NCBI GenBank assembly: GCA_036346225.1
Contig: JARFIW010000139.1
Coordinates: 6,324,001-6,388,000, forward strand
Source of the DNA: Platerodrilus igneus
Taxonomy: Eukaryota; Arthropoda; Insecta; Coleoptera; Lycidae
Length of the DNA stretch: 64,000 nt
Reading direction: 5' to 3'
Shown here piece after piece: positions 55,265-64,000 of this stretch (position 1 is the first letter of the stretch; every line of letters starts with the position of its first letter). The position numbers were made by a program, and so were the translations under genes. The notes under the pieces were generated by a model. It worked only from the letters and a program-made list of their open reading frames with translations. It made no database searches and had not been told where the DNA came from.

Positions 55265-55800
55265 ATCATCATCATCATTAGGTCTTCAGTCCTAGAACTG
55301 GTTGGACGCGTACCCTCAGTGTTTCCTAGTCTGAACCAACCTACATATTTCGCTGAAATTTGCTCAGTCTGCATCTATCCCTATCTGTGTGCGAAAGTCT
55401 GATCTCTGCCTACCCCTACCTATCTTTTCCTATCTCTGCTTGTAATATATCCCGTACTATTTCCTGTCCTTTTATTTCTCCAATTTTTTCGTTTTGCACA
55501 GATATCTTTATTCCTCTACTATTTCTACATACAATTTGTTATTAACTTGTCTGTCCATCCTACCATCCTCATACATCTGAAACACAACCTTCCAGATGCC
55601 TTCTATCTCTTTCTGTCTGCTTTTCCTACTGCCTCTATTTCATAGATGTACTGTACTGTGCTCCACACTATGCTTTGAACAGTTTTCTTCTTATATCGAT
55701 GTTCATTGTCTTTGAACATAGCTGCTGTTCTTTCTTGTTTGATGCAGTTCGGTCACCTTCTATTGTTTTACAGTTTATACCTTATTTTTATGATATTCAG
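55265..55800 (-). mobile_element. LINE tail module 'V'
   Basis: Minus strand; the ATG-repeat end is at 55265-55280. Similar to 36190-36645. Remnants of the C-terminal LINE domain are visible but not open. Confidence 0.75.
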
Positions 55801-56140
55801 TGGTGTGTGAAGGGGGTTAAGCAGCCTTTGGCTGCCAAGTTTCTCCAGCACTTGAACCTCTGTAGAATTAATAGTTATTTTAATTTATCCTTACGCACAA
55901 TCAACATTAGTTGAAAATATTTCATAACCAACACCCGTAGTTGTTTATAATAATCATCAGATTTAAAAGCACTTATTTTTTCATCTTTGGGTTTTACGTC
56001 TTGAAACTGGTTGGACTTGTACCTCAGCTTATTTATGTTCTGAGCTAGCCCACTCAATTCCCTTCAATTCTCACACAGCTTATATACAGCTCGATTCCTT
56101 TCTATTGTTTTCTAATTATATGCCCTATTTTACCGAGATT
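55801..56140 (-). mobile_element. LINE tail module 'U'
   Basis: It begins (minus strand) near the CTAAATCTCGG block and ends near GGCAGCCAAAGGCTGC. It lies between LINE D and module V, the same order as at 36190-37310. Confidence 0.72.
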
Positions 56141-56211
56141 TAGTTGTATGTGACGGGAGTTAAGCAACCTGTGGCTGCCAAGTATCCCCCAACACTTAGA
56201 CATTTGCCGTA

Positions 56212-56964
56212 TTAATAGTTTTTCAGTAAATCCTTTCGCACAATTAACATTAGTTGAGAGTATTGCAAAACCAATATCTGTAGTTGTTTATAATAATCAC
56301 CAGTACGGTTATTATTTTTGTCATTAGTTTTTCCATCTTGCGATTGGTTGGAAGCGTACCTACATTGATTTCTATTCTGAGCTAGCCTACACATTTCCTT
56401 GAAATTTTTGCTGCCTACATCTTTCACTATCTGTTTGAAGTAGTCTAACCTAGGTCTACCTCTACTTCTCTTTTTTCCTATCTCTGCTTCTAATATATTC
56501 CGCACTATTCCATCATGTCTTAGTATGTGACCTATCATCCTATCTTTCCTATTTTTTACCGTTTCCCACATATTACTTCCTTTCCCTACCATTTTTAGTA
56601 CCTCTTCGTTCGTTACTTTGTCTGTCCATGATATCTTTATCATACGTCTGTAGCACCACATTTCAAAGGCTTCTACATTTTTCTTGTCCGCTTCTCCTAC
56701 TGTCCAGGCTTTACAGCCGTACAGTGCTGTGCTCCACACATATGTTTTAAGCAATCTTTTTCTTGTTTCTATGTTTGTGGTCTTTGAGCACAGTAGTTGC
56801 TTTTTCTTCTTAAATGTTGCACGACCTTGTGCTAATCTTTGTTTTATATTTTTTGTGCTTTTCCGTTCTTGCGTTATTTGGCTTCCTAGGTAGCAGAAAG
56901 CCTTAACCTCTTGTAAGTTCGTGTAACATACTTGTATTCTTGTTTTTGGATTTATTTTCCCCAC
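56212..56964 (-). CDS. LINE D C-terminal domain
   Basis: A 250-residue frame downstream of the RT box. It includes NLQEVKAFCYLGSQITQERK, TALYGCKAWTVGEADKKNVE, MWCYRRMIKISWTDKV, RPRLDYFKQIVKDVGS and LAQNRNQCRYASNQSQDGK. It is the longest intact example here of the domain that is duplicated in LINE C and degenerate in modules U and V. Confidence 0.82.
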   Translation of the reverse strand: MGKINPKTRIQVCYTNLQEVKAFCYLGSQITQERKSTKNIKQRLAQGRATFKKKKQLLCSKTTNIETRKRLLKTYVWSTALYGCKAWTVGEADKKNVEAFEMWCYRRMIKISWTDKVTNEEVLKMVGKGSNMWETVKNRKDRMIGHILRHDGIVRNILEAEIGKKRSRGRPRLDYFKQIVKDVGSKNFKEMCRLAQNRNQCRYASNQSQDGKTNDKNNNRTGDYYKQLQILVLQYSQLMLIVRKDLLKNY

Positions 56965-57100
56965 CTTTGCATACTAGAACTTTAGTTTTAGTTTTGTTAA
57001 TTTTCATACCGTATCTATCTGTTAGAACCGTTTCTATTTCATTAAGAGCAGCTTGTAACTCTTCCTTGCTAGACGCTAATACCGCTATATCATCTGCAAA

Positions 57101-57760
57101 TCAAGGCATATCAATTCTTTGTCCCTGCATAGTAATTCCACATGTTTTCATGCATTTGACAGTATTTATTGCCTCTTCTATGTACAAGTTAAAAATCAAT
57201 AGAGATAGGGCACATGCCTGTCTCACCCCTTTCCTAATGTTTACTTCTCTACGTTCCTGCTCTAATTCTATTACTGCTGTTAGCTTTTTGTATATGCTAT
57301 GCACTATTCGTCTATCCCTATAACTCATTCCAATCTTTTTGAGTATTTCAAACACTTTTTTCCATTTTACATTGTCGAATGCTTTTTCCAGATCTACAAA
57401 CCCTACATACACGCTTTCCCCTTTTTCTATTGTTTTCTCCATTATCACTCTCAGAGCTAAAATAGCCTCCCGTGTTCCCCCGTTTCGCCTAAACCCAAAT
57501 TGGTCTTCTCCTAGTATTTCTTTCGCCCGTTTTTCCATTCGTCTTTGCACAATTCTAGTTAATATTTTTGACACGTGTGCTGTCAAACTTATTGTTCGAA
57601 AATTTTCACATCTATCCGCGTGTTTCTTTTTTGATATAGTTACTGTGATGTTACGTTTGAAATCTTTGGGTATCTCGCCTGTCTCATACATATAGCTTAC
57701 AAGTTGGAAGAGACGTTCTGTTACTGCTTGTCCAGCGGCTTTTAGAGTTTCTGCTTGCAC
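57101..57760 (-). CDS. LINE D reverse transcriptase, main open part
   Basis: A 219-residue frame. RT motifs: EIPKDFKRNITVTISKKKHA, NFRTISLTAHVSKILTRIVQ, EDQFGFRRNGGTREAILALR, YVGFVDLEKAFDNVKWKK (motif A) and NIRKGVRQACALSLLIFNLY. The catalytic FADD box lies just downstream (about 57085-57100) but out of frame because one base is missing before it. This is the most complete RT palm in the window. Confidence 0.84.
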   Translation of the reverse strand: MQAETLKAAGQAVTERLFQLVSYMYETGEIPKDFKRNITVTISKKKHADRCENFRTISLTAHVSKILTRIVQRRMEKRAKEILGEDQFGFRRNGGTREAILALRVIMEKTIEKGESVYVGFVDLEKAFDNVKWKKVFEILKKIGMSYRDRRIVHSIYKKLTAVIELEQERREVNIRKGVRQACALSLLIFNLYIEEAINTVKCMKTCGITMQGQRIDMP

Positions 57761-58426
57761 CTTATCTGTATCCAGCGCCTTACCATTTTTCAGACTCTTT
57801 AATTCTAATTCAAACTCTACTCTAAGTATAGGATATCCCAGGTCATCAGTTTCAAAGTCTGATTCCTGTTCTTATACTGTTAGTTTCTCTCCTGAATATA
57901 AATTCCCTATATATTCCTGCCATCTAGATACTTTCTCTATATTTTCTATAATGACGTTTCCTTCCGCGTCTTTAATATTTTTGCTATATTGTTTTATATC
58001 CCTAAAATTCATTCTAATTAATTTGTATGCTTCGTCTGTCTTTCCTATTTCCCTCTTAGTTTGTACCTCTTTGCATTTTTCATCAATCCATTGTTCTTTA
58101 GCTTTCCTGCATTTTCGAATAATTTCCTATTTTATGGCTTTGTATCTCTGTTTTTCTGTTTCGTCTGATTTATTTTTGTATTTTCGTCTTTCTTCTATTA
58201 AATTCAGGATATGCTTTGTTATCCATGGTTTCTTATTTTCTTTTTGTGTATACCCCAGAATATCTCTGGCCGCCATGTTTAGGCTGAATTTAATGTTATT
58301 CCATTCTGTTTCTACTTCCTTAGTATCAGATATTTTTCCGATATCTTTGAGCAATTCATTTGACTTTTTTTCGAATCTTTCTTGAATATCTTTATCTTTT
58401 AGTTTCTTTAAGTCCAAGAGCCTTTT

Positions 58427-59165
58427 TCAGTTTCTTTTTTTCACATTCTTAAATTTAAGTGCGGCCTTCATAATTACGATGTTGTGGTCAGTATCTATAT
58501 CTGCTTTTGGGTAGCTTCTACAGTCTTTTATTTGATTCCTAAACCGTTGTCTAACAAGAATGTAATCTATTTGATATCTTCTTATATCTCCTGGCATCTT
58601 CCACGTATATCGTCTTCTAGCATGATGTTGAAATAATGTGTTTGTAAAGATTAAATTGTTCTTGTCGCAAAATTCTACCAGCCTATTTCCCATGTCGTTT
58701 CTCGTGCCTAAACCAAATAAACTTACTGCCGCTCCTTCCCTACCCTCACCCACCACGGCATTTAAATCTCCCGTAGTTAATAAATTTTCATGTCTTTTTA
58801 CGTATCTTAATATGTCTTCGATATCTTTGAAGATGGCTTCCGTCACTGTAGCTAGACGTGGGCATGTATACTTGTATTATTACTGTGTTTACCGGTTTAG
58901 ATTCTAATATAACCATGAGTACTCTTTTGTGCTTTTATAAGTAGTTTTCTACACAGTATATTATCTTTTTTCGCATAGCTATCCCCACACCCAAAATTCC
59001 CTTCCTTTGCTCCTGTATGAATTACCCTGAAGTCTCCACTCCAAAAATCCTCCGTCTCTGGCTACTGAACTTCGCTGATCCCTACTATGTTTTGTGATAA
59101 CCTATTCATTTCGATTTTTAGGTTCTCTAGCTTACCTACTTGCTTCATTCTTCTAACATTCCACG
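58427..59165 (-). pseudogene. LINE D endonuclease, frame-broken
   Basis: 58427-58846 reads ENLLTTGDLNAVVGEGREGA, TNTLFQHHARRRYTWKMPGD, YQIDYILVRQRFRNQ and DTDHNIVIMKAALKF, including the conserved DLNA and D-H pairs of AP-type endonucleases. The N-terminal third (58850-59165) is present but out of frame. Confidence 0.82.
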
Positions 59166-59190
59166 CTCCGACTCGCAGAATGTTCCCGAC

Positions 59191-60690
59191 GGCGGATAGG
59201 CCATATTTTATCAACGGGAGTTCGCGAAAAGGGCGCCAAATTCGCAGGGAGCAAGGCGCCTGTTCGTGAGTAATTTCATATCATCTACCTTCCCTTCTCT
59301 AGTTTTAACTAGAAATTCTAACCAAATTTTTTTAATTGTAAACTTATTCTCGTACTATAATTCTGTACAGTTGATAATGATATAAAGATTTAGAATATAA
59401 AATCAGTTAAGTACACACAAATGTATTATAATTTTAAAATGCTTTAATCTAAAAGAATGTAGGCCCAAATACAACTTAAGCGCAAAGAAAATTAGTCAAA
59501 AGTTTACCATTCGCAGCTCTACTATTAATAATTCCCTCGTTATCTAATTTTTCCATAATATCTTTTTCGCAAAACATACATTAAACTTTCAAGGTAGTCC
59601 TCTGACAGACGATTCTTTTGGAGGAATAAAATTGCTTGAGAAAATTAATTATACTTTATTCTTTTTCTTTTGATAATAATGACATGGCAGTTACCAAAAA
59701 CATATTAGCACACTTTGTAACTAATAATACATTTCTGCCTCGTGAGGGTATCAAATTAACAATAAAATAAGCTATTGCGTGAGCCCCCAGGCTACCGTCG
59801 AAATAACAATGAAGCGGTGTACCCTGCTGAAGCCTCTCTGTCTGCCTAAATAAGTACACAGGGAATAAAATTTCAACGCGTTCAACTTAAGCCCAAACTC
59901 AGAGCTTTAATCTGAACGTCGGTATTTTTACAGAACATCGGCACAATTTAGTTAAACAATTACGGATACATAATTTATAACACAACCCTTGAGTTCATTA
60001 TTTAAAAAAATACCATACACTCTGTTTTAGTAACTGGGAAAGTACTTACTCAGAATAAAATAAAAAACACACATCACTTTACTTTCAGAAGTACAGAAAT
60101 AAACAACCTGTCTGTCGGAAGTATCGAAATAAAAAAGCCCTTTCCATCCCACGCTAAACTCCTTATATACCTTTAAGTTAATTGAAAAATACCCAGTCCA
60201 GTTTAGCTCTCATAATCGAAAAGGTTAAGCCTGTCAGAAATCTTAAAAGTTGATTAAAACTAACAATTGCTTTAGGATAACCAAAATCTCCCTTACAAGA
60301 AAACTCCGAAACTATAATTTCAGTTAAGTACCCAAACTAATTGAAAATTATTCAAACACTCAGGCTGCTTTATACATAACTAGGGTCTTAGCTACTTGAT
60401 TGACATGTATTAGTAGATACTACTAATCTGACACGTTAAGTGCCTTCCAAGTAAAGCTTCGTACCTTGGGAATGTTAATTAAATCTTTGGATTATATTTT
60501 CCAAGACCCCTGCTCTGGCTACTTGGGAACGGAGCTTTTGAAGCCGTTTAAAATCGTAGACATATTTATGCTACAAAACCGTTATCCTAATAATTAGGAC
60601 GCTAAAATTAAACTAGAAAATAAACCAATTTGAGAAATAATAGAGAGTTATTTTTACATAACCGACTGTACTAAAACAGTATGTTACACA
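59191..60690 (-). repeat. Probable 3' LTR region of a Ty3/gypsy element
   Basis: At 60691-60701 the minus strand has the polypurine tract GAGGGGGGGC, followed by TGTGTAACATACTG, a plausible LTR start. The LTR would run left from 60690. Its far end was not found. The small frame at 59656-59859 has no recognised domain. Confidence 0.45.
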
Positions 60691-60839
60691 GCCCCCCCTC
60701 GAAAAATTGAAATTGCTCTTAGAAATTTCAAACAAATTAAAATAAAATAGATGTAGAAATTTCCACAATTCCCCTTTACAATTTTCCAAATCCAACCGCA
60801 AATATGCTTAAGACAACTGACTCAAAAAATTGGAAAATA

Positions 60840-61616
60840 AAATAGTAGTGAGCTTTTAGGTCTTGGACGTGAAACACCCCTAGCGGTTTTCCGTCAATGG
60901 AAGTTAGTCGATAAGAGGTAGAACCTAAAACTTCTATCACCTTTGCTTCTAGGAACTTCGGAGCTAATTTTTTATTAAAGTGTTTAGACGCATCTGATAA
61001 TATAAAATTGCGCTTTCACACCAAATCCCCTACTTTGAAATTTAATGGTCTGCGCCTTAAATTGTAAGAGTGCGTATTGCGTTCATACGCCAAATGTAGG
61101 TTTTTCTAAATTTCTTTAAAAATGGGCGATAATTCATTAAGGTCTTGAACCAATTGTTCACGAGTATCGATTGATAGATCCTCTGGATTTACATCCTTTA
61201 ATTTATTATAGAATTCCCCGGTCAGAGGGACCATGCGTCCGAATGTTAAAAATGTTGGGGAATATTTTGTGGATTGATGAACAGCATTACGAAGCGCATG
61301 AGCAATTTTGTGAATATTATCGTCCCAATTCTTCTGAGAATCTTGAATGTTACACGCGAATGGCAGCTCCAATTACTCTGTTCACGCGTTCTACATAATT
61401 TACTTGAGGATGGTAACTGGCGTTAAACCAAACCAAAGGTATTTTATAGTTTGTCATGAGATTAGAGAATAGAGTACTTTTAAATTGAGGGCCATTGTCT
61501 ATCATACAAATTTGAGGCACCCCATATACCAAAAATACACAATTTTCTAGGTAATTACAAATTTGTTTTGTTGAAGCGCTGCGCATGGGATGCATTAAAG
61601 TAAATTTAGTAAACAA
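60840..61616 (-). pseudogene. Ty3/gypsy integrase, partial
   Basis: Frames 61350-61616 and 61106-61372 encode an integrase core from the second catalytic Asp (CMIDNGPQFKSTLF) through Glu (YVERVNRVIGAAIRV) to QKNWDDNIHKIAHALRNAVH. Further left (61100-60840) the C-terminal region ending VFHVQDLKAHYYF can be read. It contains a TGA where relatives have a tryptophan codon (near 61018). Gag, protease and RT are absent. Confidence 0.75.
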
Positions 61617-61933
61617 GTCGGTGACAACTAAAAGGTAAGTTACAACTTGATATAGTTACAATACACAATTAGGCATATGTATATAAAGGTGTTGCTACCC
61701 TGATTTTATTACAACTCCAAAACCCCAGCTCAACTTTAACGTTATTCAGATTATGATTCACATTAAAGTTGATTTACAAAACCTAAAACAGTTAAACAAA
61801 AATAATAATAATAATAGATTAAAATTCAAATAGTCAATAGTTTGCTTTAAATATCTTATTACCCTTTTTGCGGTTTTTCCAGTTGGTTAAAACGATTCGA
61901 ATACTTGTTATTCTTGCTACGGGTGCAGAATTA

Positions 61934-62700
61934 CTACCATAATATTGTTTCTATAGCAATATTATCACTTGGTAACGTTGAACTTTGGCATGTTTTCATT
62001 TTCTCTAAACAACCGATTTCATAATTAATGGCTTCTTCCCATTCTTTGTTTTTAATGGCCTCCTCGTAAGATTTTGGAACTCCATCACTGCTTATGAGGC
62101 AATAAGCTGCATCAGCTTCATATGCGTGTAAATATTTCGACGATTTTACCTCTCGCCCGACTCTTGTAGTAACCTTTTGAACTTTTTCTTGATTTTCTAT
62201 TTTATTTTCTAAAATTTCGAGATTATCAGATTTTATCGTACTTATTTCAGGAAGTGTTGATTCAATTTCAGATATTTTTAATGGCAATTTTTCTTCTATA
62301 TATTTGATATCAAATTCATTAAATGGAACATCTCTGGATATGGTAATTTTATTTGTAAAAGGATCCCAAATTCTGTATCCAGCTCCTATAACCAACCATT
62401 CTTCCTGCGTTACCTCTTGGCTTTCATTTATTTTGTTTTTGATTAATATAATACCAACATTTAGCACCAAAGACACGTAAGTGATTAATAGATAAGTCAC
62501 CTCCATAAAATATTTGAGCTGGTATTTTACCATTTGTAGCTTTTGTTGGTGATCGGTTAAATTGGTATGCCGCACGTTGCAATGCTTCACCCCATAGTAT
62601 TTTTGGTAAGCATGTGTCCACAAACATACATCTGACTTTATCTAACAGAGTTTTATTCAGGCGTTCTGATTTTAGATTCTGTTGAGGCGTAGATCCCACA
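61934..62700 (-). pseudogene. Ty1/copia Pol fragment (integrase end to RT start)
   Basis: 62424-62700 reads STPQQNLKSERLNKTLLDKV, LPKILWGEALQRAAYQFNRS and NHLRVFGAKCWYYIN, the C-terminal half of a copia integrase. 61934-62623 continues with GYRIWDPFTNKITISRDVPF and the first residues of RT, SYEEAIKNKEWEEAINYEI. An (AT) tract at 62704-62740 cuts the 5' side exactly before the TPQQN motif. RT catalytic motifs are missing. Confidence 0.8.
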
Positions 62701-62701
62701 G

Positions 62702-62703
<2 letters not shown>

Positions 62704-62740
<37 letters not shown>
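62704..62740. repeat. (AT)n microsatellite
   Basis: A pure AT tract between the copia fragment and the LTR-like region. Confidence 0.92.
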
Positions 62741-62741
<1 letters not shown>

Positions 62742-64000
62742 CCATGTAACCTCCCTAATCTTAAATAACAAATATATTCAAAAATTTTATTTTCGAAAAC
62801 TCGAAAATAAATTTCACACAATAGAAAGATTTAATAAAAATAATCTCTTACCCAGATTCCTCTCTTCATCACCCTAATTCTTTTTCAGTTCCCAGGCTAG
62901 CTCGGTGGGTCTCCTCTTGGATACCCAGATTCACTATTATACTCTGTATCATTCACGCAAACTCTCAATAAAACCACAAAATAATACAACCACCATACAA
63001 TATTTATTTAACACTATTTACAAATAAAATTCAAGATTATCCACATTTCAGAGATCAAGTTACACCTCAATAAATCCTATTTTTGTACTGTCCTGGATTT
63101 GTTTAAAATATCAAACACATTGAATATACCCGGAGTAAATGGGCCCTGAATAATACCTTATTTTCGTTCTTTATTTATAATTTATTTTTAATTTGTATAC
63201 TCTGGAGTATGGTGAGCTCATGATAACCCAGTTAATTATAAATAATGTATGCTTTTCTACTTCGCATACTCTTACAACCAACAAAAAAACAAACCCATGT
63301 ACTCTTCACAACAAAAATTTTAAATTCCTGATGGAACGTTAATAAGCTTTATCTACACCTTTAGATTTCTATTTAAATACCTTAATAAAGTTAGTCATAC
63401 GGATTATTTTCAATACGCAAAATAATGCACAACACCTTCAAAATTTACTCTCACACGTCACACAATTTTCATAGTTTCATAGTTTATAACAACAACAATT
63501 TTAAAGCGTTACCTGGAATTTCTTGAAGACCTCCACTCCTTTGATGATGCGGTAAAGTAGTTTCGCTCTGCCCTGCTGTCCGCCTCTAGCTATTCGTAGA
63601 AGAACCCCATTTAAGTTGTGCTGCTTTCCCGGTGCATCCAATTTCAAATTCAAATTAATTCCACTTCTTTCATACTTGCGTACTTTCGTTTAATTTACTT
63701 TAAATTTACGTTACTTCCCGAGCTTGTTTAAAATAAATGTTGCACCTCAAATTAGAATTTAGACTCGACACTTATTCGCGTATCAAATTATGAGGCCAAC
63801 ACTGTACTATTTAAACTAAAATAATTTTATATACTTACAAGCTCGTTCGTAGTTTGAAGCGATCAAAGTACTAAGAGAACGATGAAATAAGAGAGCGATC
63901 CGTGCTAATTCGTCAAGTATTTATATGCTTCGACTGTAACCTCTCCAGACCCTCTTACAGTGAAAAATCTAATTTAAAATAACACGTTCTTAAAATTCTG
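62741..64000 (-). repeat. Probable LTR of the same type as 41262-42660
   Basis: Blocks shared with 41430-42100 occur in the same order: CAGGCTAGCTCGG, AAAACCACAAAATAATACAAC, and GGAGTATGGTGAGCTCATGA. No open frame is recognised. It reaches the window edge, so its end is not visible. Confidence 0.42.

Larger units (their letters stand above)
56141..59190 (-). mobile_element. RTE-type LINE, nearly full length (LINE D)
   Basis: Minus strand. Endonuclease 59165 to about 58430, linker to 57770, RT 57760-57000, C-terminal domain 56960-56340 and 3' UTR to 56141. The 5' end stops near 59190, inside the CGACTCGCAGAATGTT region, so it lacks the first 300-400 bases seen in LINEs A and B. Confidence 0.86.

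Noticed and set aside
59656..59859. 67-residue minus-strand gene
   Set aside because: Isolated short frame in a probable LTR; no recognisable motif.

Overview
This is eukaryotic, AT-rich, almost certainly insect DNA, built mostly from transposable elements. The evidence is Ty3/gypsy and BEL/Pao LTR retrotransposons, RTE-type LINEs, tRNA-derived SINEs, Penelope-like elements (PLEs) with GIY-YIG endonuclease ends, hAT and copia remnants, and one spliced host-style or Harbinger-type Myb/SANT gene. I see no operons, bacterial genes, rRNA or genuine tRNA genes. The species cannot be named; a large, repeat-rich insect genome (a beetle, for example) fits.

Layout. 1-6155 and 11159-17283 are two near-identical copies of one segment: a 2.1 kb flank plus the 5' part of a Ty3/gypsy element. 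Copy 1 breaks off inside RNase H. Copy 2 runs on to a full element (13265-19810) whose Pol carries an unexpected C-terminal extension after the integrase: a TARG1/OARD1-type macrodomain followed by a CCCH zinc finger. Between the copies lie SINEs, a full-length RTE LINE (7112-10496, minus) and a hAT transposase tail. 19858-25790 holds three PLE copies, two arranged as large inverted repeats, with hammerhead-ribozyme-like motifs. 27243-34054 is a complete BEL/Pao element with a perfect 5 bp target duplication. 36190-39763 holds LINE modules, a SINE and a gypsy integrase fragment. 39780-47320 is mostly featureless AT-rich DNA with LTR-like sequence. 47322-51925 is a second full-length LINE, two SINEs and a LINE tail module. 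54099-55168 is a four-exon gene for a Myb/SANT-like DNA-binding protein. 55265-59190 is another LINE with tail modules. 59280-64000 holds remains of Ty3/gypsy and copia elements.

Most coding regions are interrupted by single-base indels. In the two gypsy copies the interruptions mostly fall in homopolymers and differ between copies although the LTRs are almost identical. This suggests uncorrected long-read errors, recent decay, or both. The main discovery candidate is the gypsy Pol-macrodomain-CCCH fusion. Next come the hammerhead-like motifs in the PLE inverted repeats and the modular, tandemly duplicated 3' ends of the LINE family.
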